In this document: positions 8,874 to 16,637 of the stretch, piece by piece
Position numbering within the stretch: the first letter of the stretch is position 1
How the letters are laid out: each line of letters starts with the position of its first letter
Assembly (NCBI GenBank): GCA_030600605.1
Contig: JAUVLT010000013.1
Span: 1-35,933 of the forward strand
Direction of reading: 5' to 3'
From: Mycoplasmatota bacterium
GTDB taxonomy: Bacteria > Bacillota_I > Bacilli_A > Izemoplasmatales > Izemoplasmataceae
DNA: 35,933 bases
Notes under the pieces: generated by a model
The model's database searches: none
Told to the model about the DNA's origin: nothing
The model's input: the letters and a program-made list of their open reading frames with translations, nothing else
Translations under genes and position numbers: made by a program

Positions 8874-9976
8874 TACTCTTCACCTCTTGCAAGCATTTTT
8901 AAATATCCATAAATAAAGTCAGCAATATCTCCATCTAATACTTTATTCACACGACTTGTTTCAATATTTGTACGATGATCCTTTACCATTGAGTAAGGAT
9001 GCATTACATAACTTCTTATTTGCGATCCAAATGATATTAATGAGCTATCTGAACGATAACTTGAAATTTCTTCTTGTTTCTTTTGTAATTCAAATTGATA
9101 TAATTTTGCCTTTAGTATTTGCATTGCTTTATCTCGGTTTTTAAACTGTGATCTTTCATTTTGAACATTAACTACTAGCTTAGTTGGTAAATGTGTAATC
9201 CTTACTGCAGAATCAGTTGTATTAACACTTTGTCCTCCTGCACCACTTGATCTAAAAGTATCAATTTTCAAATCTTTTTCATTGATCTCAACAGCAATTG
9301 AATCATCAATTTCTGGGATTACAATTACACCAGCAAAACTTGTATGTCTTCTTCCCCCTGAATCAAAAGGACTTATTCTAACAAGCCTATGTACTCCGTT
9401 TTCCGCCTTAAGATAGCCATAAGCGTGGTCTCCCCTTAAAGTAAATGTTACACTTTTGAGTCCTGCTTCTTCGCCATTTTGATAATCGATTAATTCAAAT
9501 TCATAATTTACAATTTCTCCGTATCTTTTATACATTCTAAAAAGCATTTCAGCCCAATCCTGAGATTCAGTTCCTCCAGCACCAGGATGAATTTCAATAA
9601 TTGCATTTAATTTATCATTTTCATCTACAAGTAATAATTCAACACTTAATTTTTCGGCTTTACTTCTTAATTTTTTACTTAGTGTTATAAATTCTTGTTC
9701 CATATCTTCTTCTAATGTTATAAATTCATACACTATTTGAAGTTCTTCATAAATTTCTTTTAAACTAGCAATTGAATCTTGTTTATTTTTAAGTGTTTTT
9801 AACTCTTTGACAATTTTTTGAGCATTACTAGAATCATTCCAAAAACCTTGATCACAAGTCAGTTGATCAAGTTTTTTAATTTCATTGTCTAAACTTTCTA
9901 AATTAATCATTGAAAGTACTTCTTCAAAAAGTTTAGTAAGTTCTTTGAACTCCATTTTTATTTCTGATGTTTGCAT
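8873..9976 (-). CDS. prfB: Peptide chain release factor 2
   Basis: RF2 (367 residues) recognises UAA and UGA and triggers peptide release. The stop-codon recognition tripeptide SPF is at about residues 202-204 (VRISPFDSGGRRHTSF) and the catalytic GGQ at about 247-249 (SSGAGGQSVNTTDSAVR). I chose the ATG at 9976, which has AGGTG seven bases upstream, over the upstream TTG at 10000. The frame is continuous from the start: the usual programmed +1 frameshift at an internal UGA near codon 25 is absent. Order hpf-secA-prfB is that of Bacillus. Its presence means UGA is a functional stop codon here. Confidence 0.96.
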   Translation of the reverse strand: MQTSEIKMEFKELTKLFEEVLSMINLESLDNEIKKLDQLTCDQGFWNDSSNAQKIVKELKTLKNKQDSIASLKEIYEELQIVYEFITLEEDMEQEFITLSKKLRSKAEKLSVELLLVDENDKLNAIIEIHPGAGGTESQDWAEMLFRMYKRYGEIVNYEFELIDYQNGEEAGLKSVTFTLRGDHAYGYLKAENGVHRLVRISPFDSGGRRHTSFAGVIVIPEIDDSIAVEINEKDLKIDTFRSSGAGGQSVNTTDSAVRITHLPTKLVVNVQNERSQFKNRDKAMQILKAKLYQFELQKKQEEISSYRSDSSLISFGSQIRSYVMHPYSMVKDHRTNIETSRVNKVLDGDIADFIYGYLKMLARGEE

Positions 9977-9993
9977 AGTATCACCTGTAGAAA

Positions 9994-10015
9994 GACTCAA
10001 GATTTCTCTTGAGTC
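9994..10015 (-). other. Hairpin in the secA-prfB gap
   Basis: GACTCAAGA (9994-10002) pairs perfectly with TCTTGAGTC (10007-10015) across a 4-base loop. On the minus strand it lies 6 bases after the secA stop and is followed by only TTTCTAC. It may be a leaky terminator or an mRNA processing or stabilising hairpin that sets the secA:prfB ratio. Confidence 0.5.
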
Positions 10016-10021
10016 AGTAGT

Positions 10022-12526
10022 TTACCTTCCATGACAATGTTTATATTTTTTCCCTGATCCACAAGGACAAGGGTCATTTCTGCCTATTTTTGTCGAAATA
10101 CGTGGTTTTCTTTTTGTATCTTCTTCTTTTCCTGAGTGAGTACTCGTAGGTCTAGCAACTTGAATACGTTGTAAGTTATCTCTAATAACGGCTCTTATAA
10201 CATATTTAGTTACGTTATCTTCAATTGATAAGATTAACTCGCTAAACATTGTAAAACCAACTTCTTGGTACTCACGAAGTGGATTTACTTGAGCATATGA
10301 TTGTAATCCAATACCTTGTCTTAATTCACTCATTTGATCAATATGTTGTACCCAATATGTATCAACTACTCTTAAAACAACAACTTTTAAGAATTCATTA
10401 AATTTTTCAATTGTAAATTTTTCAATTTTATTATTAATATCAGATTTTACTAAAGCCATTAGATAATCATTTACCACTGCGGGTTCATTATCTAATTTAG
10501 AAATTGAAACTAGTCCTGGTGCAAAATAACGACCATTTAAAACTTTATAGAGCTCATCTCTACTTACTTTAGTTTCTTTGTTATCATAATTAACATGTTC
10601 ATTAACAAGTTTATTAACTGTTCTCTCAACCATTCCATCTACGATATCAGTAATTGAATCTAGGAATAAGATATCTCTTCTTTGGCCATAGATAACTTCT
10701 CTTTGTTTTCTTAATACTTCATCATATTGTAATACTGTTTTACGACGATCAAAGTTATTACCTTCAATTTGAAGTTGAGCTTTTTCTACCATTCTACTAA
10801 AAATTCTAAAGTCAATTGGTGATTCATCTTTAGAATCACGAGTTCTTGTTAGCATTTCCATTTGGCGTTGAAATCTATCGCCACCAAATCTTCTCATTAA
10901 ATCGTCTTCAGCTGATAAGAAAAATCTTGAGTATCCAGGATCTCCTTGTCGACCTGAACGTCCTCTTAATTGATTATCAATACGACGTGATTCATGTCTT
11001 TCTGTCCCAAGTACTGCCAATCCACCAAGTTCAATAACCCCTTCGCCCAGTTTAATATCTGTCCCGCGTCCTGCCATGTTGGTTGCGATAGTCACAGCAT
11101 ATTTTTTTCCAGCATTTTCCACTATGTCAGCTTCTCTTTCATGCTGTTTTGCATTTAAGACATCATGTTTAACTCCTTTTCTTTTAAGAAGTTTTGAAAG
11201 AAGCTCTGATGTTTCAATTGAGATTGTCCCAACTAACATTGGTTGTCCTTTACTATGTCTTTCAGCAATTTCGTCTGCGATTGCATGATATTTTGCTTTC
11301 ATACTTGCAAAGATTAAATCATTAGAATCAACTCTAATTAGCGGTTTATTTGTGGGAATTTCAATTACAAGCATATTATAGATTTTTCTAAACTCTTCTT
11401 CCTCTGTTTTTGCGGTACCCGTCATTCCAGCAAGTTTTTTATACATTCTAAATAAATTTTGGAATGTAATAGTAGCTAATGTAGAAGTCTCTTTTTTAAT
11501 TTCTACTCCTTCTTTAGCTTCTAAAGCTTGATGTAACCCTTCACTAAATTGTCTACCATGCATTAAACGCCCAGTGAAACCATCAACGATGATTACTTTA
11601 TTCTCTTGAACAACATAATCAACATCCTTATCCATCGTATAGTTAGCTTTTAATGCGTTATTAATACTATGCAAAAGACCAACATTTTGAAGGTCATATA
11701 GATTTACAACTCCAAAATGTTTTTCAGCTCTTGACATCCCTTCTTCATTCAAAGTTACTGTCTTAGTTTTAATATCAATTTCAAAATCATTATCTACTAC
11801 TAAATTCCTTGAAAAAGCTTGAGCTTGCAAATATAAATTTGCGACACTTTTTGCTCCACCTGAAATAATTAATGGTGTTCTAGCTTCATCAACTAAAATT
11901 GAATCGACTTCATCAATGATAGCGTAATTTAAAGGTCTTTGAGTAATTTGATGTTCATAAATAACCATATGATCTCTTAAATAATCAAATCCTATTTCAT
12001 TATTAGTAGAATACAAAATATCACTTTTATATGCTTCTCTTTTTTCATCTTTTGATAAAATTCTTTGGTTTAATCCAACTGTTAAACCTAACCATCTAAA
12101 CAAATCTCCAATTTCACCATTTGCTTCACGTCCAGCTAGGTATTCATTTACAGTAACGATATGTACTCCTTTACCTGAAAGTGCATTTAAATAAGCAGGC
12201 ATTACTGCCGTTAAGGTTTTTCCTTCACCAGTTTTCATCTCAGCAATATTACCTTGATGAATTGTTGTTGCCCCCATTATCTGTACTCTAAAAGGAGTCA
12301 TCTTCAAAAATCTTGTAGATGCCTCTTTTACGGTTGCAAATGCTTCAACCAATAAACTATCTAATGATTCTCCATCTTTAACTCTTTCTTTGAACCAATC
12401 TGTTTTGGCTTTTAATTCATCATCAGTTAACTTTCTATATTCATCTTCTAGAGCTAAAACATCGTCTGCAACGATTATTAATTTCTTAAGCTCTTTTCTA
12501 GAAATATCAAAAAAGTTTTTAAACAT
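10022..12526 (-). CDS. secA: Protein translocase ATPase SecA
   Basis: SecA (834 residues) is the motor that drives preproteins through SecYEG using ATP. Walker A is MKTGEGKTLTA (near residue 98), the DEAD-type Walker B follows in YAIIDEVDSILVDEART, and later come MAGRGTDIKLG, LRGRSGRQGDPG, and the C-terminal zinc-binding SEC-C tail NDPCPCGSGKKYKHCHG. It is full length. I chose the ATG at 12526 because the AGAGGTGG site lies 5-6 bases upstream; a GTG at 12535 falls within that site. It follows the hpf terminator. Upstream, TTGTAT and TATGAT hexamers 18 bases apart are a possible promoter, but this is weak. Confidence 0.97.
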   Translation of the reverse strand: MFKNFFDISRKELKKLIIVADDVLALEDEYRKLTDDELKAKTDWFKERVKDGESLDSLLVEAFATVKEASTRFLKMTPFRVQIMGATTIHQGNIAEMKTGEGKTLTAVMPAYLNALSGKGVHIVTVNEYLAGREANGEIGDLFRWLGLTVGLNQRILSKDEKREAYKSDILYSTNNEIGFDYLRDHMVIYEHQITQRPLNYAIIDEVDSILVDEARTPLIISGGAKSVANLYLQAQAFSRNLVVDNDFEIDIKTKTVTLNEEGMSRAEKHFGVVNLYDLQNVGLLHSINNALKANYTMDKDVDYVVQENKVIIVDGFTGRLMHGRQFSEGLHQALEAKEGVEIKKETSTLATITFQNLFRMYKKLAGMTGTAKTEEEEFRKIYNMLVIEIPTNKPLIRVDSNDLIFASMKAKYHAIADEIAERHSKGQPMLVGTISIETSELLSKLLKRKGVKHDVLNAKQHEREADIVENAGKKYAVTIATNMAGRGTDIKLGEGVIELGGLAVLGTERHESRRIDNQLRGRSGRQGDPGYSRFFLSAEDDLMRRFGGDRFQRQMEMLTRTRDSKDESPIDFRIFSRMVEKAQLQIEGNNFDRRKTVLQYDEVLRKQREVIYGQRRDILFLDSITDIVDGMVERTVNKLVNEHVNYDNKETKVSRDELYKVLNGRYFAPGLVSISKLDNEPAVVNDYLMALVKSDINNKIEKFTIEKFNEFLKVVVLRVVDTYWVQHIDQMSELRQGIGLQSYAQVNPLREYQEVGFTMFSELILSIEDNVTKYVIRAVIRDNLQRIQVARPTSTHSGKEEDTKRKPRISTKIGRNDPCPCGSGKKYKHCHGR

Positions 12527-12622
12527 AGTAACCACCTCTTTATTGTCATATATATCATATCATAATTTAACTTTATTATACAATTTATTTAATAATATAA
12601 AATATAACATAATATAGTAAAA

Positions 12623-12645
12623 AAAATGCGCCAAAAGCGCATTTT
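12623..12645 (-). terminator. Rho-independent terminator after hpf
   Basis: A 9-bp perfect stem, AAAATGCGC (12623-12631) with GCGCATTTT (12637-12645) and a 5-base loop, lies 3 bases past the hpf stop. On the minus strand it is followed by a run of T. It separates hpf from secA. Confidence 0.88.
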
Positions 12646-12648
12646 ATA

Positions 12649-13185
12649 TTAATTTGTTTCAATAATTCCGTATTTACCGTCATTACGAAGATAAACAACA
12701 GTAACTTTATCAGTATCTTCACTCTTGAATATGAAAAAATCGTGTCCAAGCATTTCCATTGCGGTTATTCCCTCTTCAATACTCATATGATCAAGGGTAA
12801 TACTCTTTTTCTTAACTGGTGCAATTAATTCTCTTTCTAAAGCCTCTAAATCAAAATTATCTGTGAATAGTTCACTCACTCCTTCTTTCTTTTGTAGACT
12901 TCTTGTAATTCTTGTCTTGTTTTTTCTTATTTGGGATTCAAGTTTGTCAATTGCAAGATCAATTGCTGCGTACATATCATCGTTACTCACTTCAGCACGC
13001 ATTGTGTAATACTTAGTCGGGATTGTTACCTCAACTCTATGATGATCTTTGTAGATTTTACAGACAACAAATGCATCAAGCTCTTCTTTAAAGTATCTTT
13101 CAACCTTAAAAAGTTTATCATGTGCGTAAGATTCAATAGCATCAGTTACCTCAAATCCGTTTTTACCACGAACTTGTACTTTCAT
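12649..13185 (-). CDS. hpf: Ribosome hibernation promoting factor, long form
   Basis: This 178-residue protein is long HPF (YvyD/RaiA type). The N-terminal domain (KVQVRGKNGFEVTDAIESYAHDKL in parts, residues 2-100) binds the 30S decoding centre. The C-terminal domain (SIEEGITAMEMLGHDFFIF, about residues 125-178) dimerises two ribosomes into 100S particles in stationary phase. I chose the ATG at 13185, with a GGGAG site 9 bases upstream; the frame stays open further upstream but that extension is not conserved-looking and covers the promoter. Placement before secA matches Bacillus yvyD. An extended -10 promoter and a dyad lie just upstream. Confidence 0.93.
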   Translation of the reverse strand: MKVQVRGKNGFEVTDAIESYAHDKLFKVERYFKEELDAFVVCKIYKDHHRVEVTIPTKYYTMRAEVSNDDMYAAIDLAIDKLESQIRKNKTRITRSLQKKEGVSELFTDNFDLEALERELIAPVKKKSITLDHMSIEEGITAMEMLGHDFFIFKSEDTDKVTVVYLRNDGKYGIIETN

Positions 13186-13218
13186 TAAATCATCTCCCTT
13201 AATTTTTTGTATATATTT

Positions 13219-13224
13219 ATTATA
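13219..13224 (-). promoter_or_regulatory. Extended -10 promoter of hpf
   Basis: The minus strand reads TGTTATAAT, an extended -10 box, about 34 bases before the hpf start. No clear -35 is present. The box overlaps a perfect dyad (13221-13237), TATAACA-CAT-TGTTATA, which could be an operator. Confidence 0.5.
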
Positions 13225-13267
13225 ACACATTGTTATAGAAATTATTATAAAATGGTAATGAAAGTTT

Positions 13268-13675
13268 TTACATTTTTTCATTAACAATAATCGACAAATC
13301 GTAATAAATATACGATATTAATAAAAATGGAAAATTTGACAATGAAAATAAAATAAGCATGTCATTGTGAAGAAAACCATCAAATAATCCCTCTTCATAA
13401 TATATAATCACTGACCAGTCTCTATTTTTCATGTTTTTGTATATTAAATTTCCCATATATATCGCCTCTAAATATTCGCTATTATAATTGGCATTAATAT
13501 TCAAAAAAAGACAATCGTAATAGATGATATTGTTTGTAATAGGAATTACTATTCTGTCATTGTTAAATATAAGACTATCATAACATTTAGTGTGAACAGA
13601 ATACTTATTTTTAAAAATATTTTCAAAACTAATAATTTCATATAGATCACCATTGCAAATCCTACATTTTTCCAT
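13268..13675 (-). CDS. Small protein of unknown function with N-terminal cysteines
   Basis: I do not recognise this 135-residue protein. It begins MEKCRICNGDL and has a further Cys at about residue 31 (HTKCYDSL), so a small zinc-binding N-terminus is possible. The rest is rich in Tyr, Ile, Asn and aromatic residues and ends in a hydrophobic stretch (LSNFPFLLISYIYYDLS). In Bacillus the region upstream of hpf-secA holds comFC, whose product also begins with a Cys-x2-Cys motif. However, no phosphoribosyltransferase (PRPP) motif is present here, so at best it is a diverged or truncated relative. Its ribosome binding site, GAGGTG, lies inside the arm of the preceding gene's terminator hairpin. The clean ATG-to-TAA frame suggests a real gene. 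Confidence 0.6.
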   Translation of the reverse strand: MEKCRICNGDLYEIISFENIFKNKYSVHTKCYDSLIFNNDRIVIPITNNIIYYDCLFLNINANYNSEYLEAIYMGNLIYKNMKNRDWSVIIYYEEGLFDGFLHNDMLILFSLSNFPFLLISYIYYDLSIIVNEKM

Positions 13676-13682
13676 TTAAAAA

Positions 13683-13711
13683 CACCTCATAAATATAGTA
13701 CTTATGAAGTG
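13683..13711 (-). terminator. Terminator hairpin of the exonuclease gene that also covers the next gene's ribosome binding site
   Basis: CACCTCATAA (13683-13692) pairs with TTATGAAGTG (13702-13711), 10 bp with one wobble pair and a 9-base loop. On the minus strand it starts 8 bases after the exonuclease stop and ends in TTTTT. Its distal arm contains GAGGTG, which is the Shine-Dalgarno of the gene starting at 13675. On the plus strand it is followed by CTCTTTTTT. Confidence 0.7.
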
Positions 13712-13718
13712 CTCTTTT

Positions 13719-14225
13719 TTATTCTTGATTTAGTTTTTTATATAATTCATACGTTGCGTAAACATCACTCAGTGCTCGATGCGCCTCTCTATTTATTATA
13801 CCATAATACTGAGTTAAGTTTTTTAAAGTAAAACTCCTTAATTCTCGTCTTAGTTTCACTCTCGCTATTCTTACTGTATCCTTTACTAAATAATCTGGGC
13901 TTTTTACAAAATTCCTTTGAAATTCACTTTTCAAAAAGGGATAATCAAACCTAATCGCGTTGTGACCAATTAAAAAATCTACTCCAAAGATGAATTTACT
14001 AAACTCTGACAAAACAACTCCAGGATAATCCTCATCAACTACCATTTCATTAGAGATTCCGTTAATATTAGTTACTTCGAAAGGAATTGTTATTCCTGGA
14101 TTTATTAACCTATTGAACTCGCTGACCACTTTATCATCTTTTACCCTTATTGCCCCAAGTTCTATTATCCTATCTTCTAAGGTATCTAATCCTGTAGTTT
14201 CAATATCAAAAACAACGTATTCCAT
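13719..14225 (-). CDS. DnaQ-like 3'-5' exonuclease (DEDDh family)
   Basis: This 168-residue protein is a stand-alone RNase T/DnaQ fold exonuclease. The four DEDDh motifs are visible: VFDIETTGL (D and E near residues 6-8), IGHNAIRFDYPFL near residue 90, and HRALSDVYAT (catalytic H and D near 145-150). It resembles the exonuclease domain of Firmicutes PolC and DnaQ-like proteins, but carries no polymerase, helicase or nuclease partner domain. Possible roles are proofreading, repair or RNA trimming; the substrate cannot be told from sequence. The ATG has a strong AGGAGGTG site. It is transcribed divergently from two small membrane protein genes across a palindromic promoter region. Confidence 0.88.
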   Translation of the reverse strand: MEYVVFDIETTGLDTLEDRIIELGAIRVKDDKVVSEFNRLINPGITIPFEVTNINGISNEMVVDEDYPGVVLSEFSKFIFGVDFLIGHNAIRFDYPFLKSEFQRNFVKSPDYLVKDTVRIARVKLRRELRSFTLKNLTQYYGIINREAHRALSDVYATYELYKKLNQE

Positions 14226-14240
14226 TTAATCACCTCCTAA

Positions 14241-14278
14241 ATATTATACCACAAACGCATTGTGTATGGTATAATATA
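14241..14278. promoter_or_regulatory. Palindromic divergent promoter pair
   Basis: ATATTATACC (14241-14250) is the exact reverse complement of GGTATAATAT (14269-14278), and CACAA and TTGTG are also dyad-related inside. Each arm holds an extended -10, TGGTATAAT: minus-strand -10 at 14243-14248 for the exonuclease and plus-strand -10 at 14270-14275 for the small membrane proteins. Each -35 region would fall on the other arm. Leaders would be only about 10-15 bases. Confidence 0.65.
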
Positions 14279-14296
14279 TCTAAAGGAGGGTTTACT

Positions 14297-14389
14297 ATGT
14301 CATTGCTTTTATTATTAGCTGTTCCGGTAATTATTGCTATTATTATTTTAGTTATTTGGGTTATTAGAAATCCTGATAGTAAAGATTAA
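14297..14389 (+). CDS. 30-residue single-span membrane peptide
   Basis: An ATG 6 bases after a near-ideal AAAGGAGGG site opens a 30-codon frame. The product is one hydrophobic segment (residues 3-23: leucines, then alternating Ile/Val, ending in IWVIR) followed by a short polar tail, NPDSKD. This is typical of small inner-membrane peptides. It lies directly behind an extended -10 promoter and 46 bases before a second small membrane protein gene with an equally strong site. The tail, IRNPDS, recalls the IQDPN turn in that neighbour, so it may be a short relative. A type I toxin cannot be excluded but no antisense RNA was found. Function unknown. Confidence 0.6.
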   Translation: MSLLLLLAVPVIIAIIILVIWVIRNPDSKD

Positions 14390-14435
14390 CATAATTACTT
14401 TTTATTGTTACTTATTCTTATAAAGGAGGGGAAAA

Positions 14436-14630
14436 ATGGAATTATTTTTACTTATATTACTTGTACCACTCATTATATTTATTTGGGAAATCATTATAAT
14501 AATCAATGTTATACAAGATCCAAATATTAATAATAATTCTAAATTATTTTGGGTAATATTATTGCTTATGACAAATTTTGTAGGACTACTGATTTACATC
14601 ATAATTGATAATAAAAACATTCTTAATTAG
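14436..14630 (+). CDS. Small two-span membrane protein, PLDc_N-like
   Basis: This 64-residue protein has two hydrophobic helices (residues 2-26 and 38-58) joined by a polar turn, VIQDPNINNNSK. The pattern W-x(n)-polar turn-KLFWVILLL-x(n)-GLLIYIII-D resembles the PLDc_N domain (phospholipase D/nuclease N-terminal family). That domain is found in small Firmicutes membrane proteins, for example accessory proteins in the sigma-Y operon of Bacillus. The ATG is preceded by AAAGGAGGGG. It is probably co-transcribed with the 30-residue peptide upstream. A strong shared terminator follows. Function unknown. Confidence 0.7.
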   Translation: MELFLLILLVPLIIFIWEIIIIINVIQDPNINNNSKLFWVILLLMTNFVGLLIYIIIDNKNILN

Positions 14631-14634
14631 AAAT

Positions 14635-14667
14635 AAAGAGTATGTCTAGATTATAGACATACTCTTT
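14635..14667. terminator. Bidirectional terminator between the small membrane protein genes and butyrate kinase
   Basis: AAAGAGTATGTCTA (14635-14648) pairs perfectly over 14 bp with TAGACATACTCTTT (14654-14667), loop of 5. It lies just after the plus-strand stop at 14630 and overlaps the buk stop codon, with T-rich sequence on both exits. It ends both convergent transcripts. Confidence 0.9.
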
Positions 14668-15728
14668 TAATATTTCTTCAATTGTATTTTATTCGTTAAT
14701 AATTGATACATATTATAAGCCAATGCTTCTAGTTCATCTTCACCAGGATAAACAACAATCTCTCCTAAATGATCAATATACTCAAGTAATGGCTGTAAAA
14801 CAGATTGATTATAAGCTAATCCACCTGTAATAATGATAGCATCTAAGTTCCCACGAGTAACTGCATATAAAGACCCAATTTCTTTTACTATTTGATAAAC
14901 CATCGCCTTCATAACTCTTTCAGCAAATACTTCCCCAGCACTAATCATTTCTGCTACTTTTTCAGCATCATTAGTATTTAAGTATGATACTAATCCACCA
15001 AATCCATGATTTAATTTCCTTAATTGTTCTTCTGTATACTGCTCTGAAAAAGCAAGTTCGTAAACAGCGGCTACTGGTAATCCTCCCGTTCTTTCAGGAC
15101 TAAATGGTCCATCACCATCAAGAGCATTATTAACGTCTGTTACTCTTCCAAGTTTATGAAGACCAACACTGATTCCGCCTCCTAAGTGAGCAACAATTAA
15201 GTTCATATCTTCATATTTAAATCCTAATTTTTCAGCATATTTCTTAGCAACTGCTTTTTGGTTCAAAGCGTGCCAAAGAGGTCGTCTGGAAATTCCATTA
15301 AGTCCCGATATTTTAGCAACACTACTCATTTCATCTACAACAACAGGATCAGCTATATATGCCTTTTTATTAACACTTTCCGCTAGTTCAAAAACAATTA
15401 ATCCACCTAAATTACTAGCATGTTCCCCATATTTATTACTACCTAAATCGTTTCTCATTAGTTTGTTTACTTCATAAATTCCGCTTTTAACTGGTTTCAT
15501 CAATCCTCCACGGCCAATAAAACCTTCAATTTCACTAAGCTCTATTTTATTACTTTTTAAAAAATCAATTACTACTTTTTTTCTCATTTCAATTTGATCA
15601 ATAAGTTCATCAAATTTCTTTAATGATTTTGATGTATGTCTTATTGTTTTATCAACTAGTAAATCCAAATTTTCAAATACTGCAACCTTTGTAGAAGTTG
15701 AGCCTGGGTTTATTACTAATATCTTCAT
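14667..15728 (-). CDS. buk: Butyrate kinase (branched-chain fatty acid kinase)
   Basis: This 353-residue acetate/butyrate kinase family enzyme converts acyl-phosphate plus ADP to free acid plus ATP. ASKHA motifs are present: NPGSTSTKVAVF at the N-terminus, GRGGLM near residue 92, AHLGGGISVGLH near residue 180, and IIITGGLAYN near residue 300. It is the last gene of the ATPase-oxidoreductase-ptb-buk operon. Its ATG overlaps the ptb stop as ATGA, and no strong ribosome binding site precedes it, so translation is probably coupled. In this context the preferred substrates are likely isobutyryl- and isovaleryl-phosphate (inference). A 14-bp terminator overlaps the stop codon. Confidence 0.94.
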   Translation of the reverse strand: MKILVINPGSTSTKVAVFENLDLLVDKTIRHTSKSLKKFDELIDQIEMRKKVVIDFLKSNKIELSEIEGFIGRGGLMKPVKSGIYEVNKLMRNDLGSNKYGEHASNLGGLIVFELAESVNKKAYIADPVVVDEMSSVAKISGLNGISRRPLWHALNQKAVAKKYAEKLGFKYEDMNLIVAHLGGGISVGLHKLGRVTDVNNALDGDGPFSPERTGGLPVAAVYELAFSEQYTEEQLRKLNHGFGGLVSYLNTNDAEKVAEMISAGEVFAERVMKAMVYQIVKEIGSLYAVTRGNLDAIIITGGLAYNQSVLQPLLEYIDHLGEIVVYPGEDELEALAYNMYQLLTNKIQLKKY

Positions 15729-16624
15729 AATAAGTCCGTGCTCACAACAGCTAATGCTATTGAATAAAGTTTCGATTTGTATGAATCAGATTGACTTGTT
15801 AATACTATTGGATTAGAAGCTCCTAAAACAATCCCTGCGGGTATTGAATTAGCTAAAAAAGTAGTTGATTTACAAAATGTATTTCCTGATTCTATATTTG
15901 GAAATATTAAAACATCAGCATCTCCTGCGACTATATTAGTAATTCCCTTTGTTTTCGCAGATTCGTAATTTATAGCAACATCAACTGAGAATGGACCACC
16001 AATATAATAATCTTCATTGTTTTTTAATTTGCCAACTATATTATCAGCTTCTATTGATGATTGAATATGTTCTTCAACAGCGTCAATAGCAGATATTAAT
16101 GCGAGTTTAGGTTTGTAAATTCCTAAACTACTGACAAAATTATAAGTATTTTTTATAATTTCTATTTTTTCTTCTTCTGTTGGTAAAACATTGATAACAG
16201 AATCAGTAACAAATAGTAACTTATGATAATTAGGAATATCTAAAACTACAATATGTGATAAAAGATCATTTGTCGTTAATCCATGTTTCTTATTAACTAC
16301 TTCTTCAAGTAAAGTACTTGATTGAAGCATTCCTTTTACTAAAATAGAACTTTCTTGTTTTGATACAAGCTTTACACCTAATAAAGCTGCATCTCTTTTC
16401 TCAACAGCATTATAGATTTCATATCCTGTTTTACGAATGCCAAGTTCCATTAATAATTTCAAAATCTTTTTCTTATTACCAACCAAAACAGGCCTAATAA
16501 GGCCCATTTGAAAAGCATCGTTTGCAGCAATTAAGATTGCTCTATCTTCTGGACAAACAATTATTAAATCTTTTGTTTCTAATTTTCTTGCATCATCAAT
16601 TACTTGAGTAAAATTACGAAACAT
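15725..16624 (-). CDS. ptb: Phosphate butyryltransferase
   Basis: The 299-residue protein belongs to the phosphate acetyl/butyryltransferase family. It exchanges CoA for phosphate on butyryl-CoA or branched acyl-CoA, giving the acyl-phosphate used by butyrate kinase. Family motifs include RAILIAANDAFQMGLIRPVLVG near residues 28-49 (shown in parts), and the C-terminal DADVLIFPNIESGNTF. Length is normal. ATG at 16624 is preferred; a TTG one codon upstream lies closer to the AAGGAG site and cannot be excluded. It stops with TGA inside the ATGA overlap with buk, and lies 13 bases after the oxidoreductase gamma subunit. Confidence 0.94.
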   Translation of the reverse strand: MFRNFTQVIDDARKLETKDLIIVCPEDRAILIAANDAFQMGLIRPVLVGNKKKILKLLMELGIRKTGYEIYNAVEKRDAALLGVKLVSKQESSILVKGMLQSSTLLEEVVNKKHGLTTNDLLSHIVVLDIPNYHKLLFVTDSVINVLPTEEEKIEIIKNTYNFVSSLGIYKPKLALISAIDAVEEHIQSSIEADNIVGKLKNNEDYYIGGPFSVDVAINYESAKTKGITNIVAGDADVLIFPNIESGNTFCKSTTFLANSIPAGIVLGASNPIVLTSQSDSYKSKLYSIALAVVSTDLL

Positions 16625-16637
16625 CAAATCAAACTCC

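Noticed and set aside
13186-13287. Longer 212-residue hpf starting further upstream
   Set aside because: The extension runs through the promoter and lacks a ribosome binding site; the ATG at 13185 has one and matches the family start.
13268-13675. ComFC competence protein
   Set aside because: Position and the first Cys-x2-Cys fit, but the phosphoribosyltransferase motif and length do not.
14297-14389. Type I toxin-antitoxin peptide
   Set aside because: Size and strong ribosome binding site fit, but no antisense RNA promoter or terminator of such a system was found; reported only as a membrane peptide.
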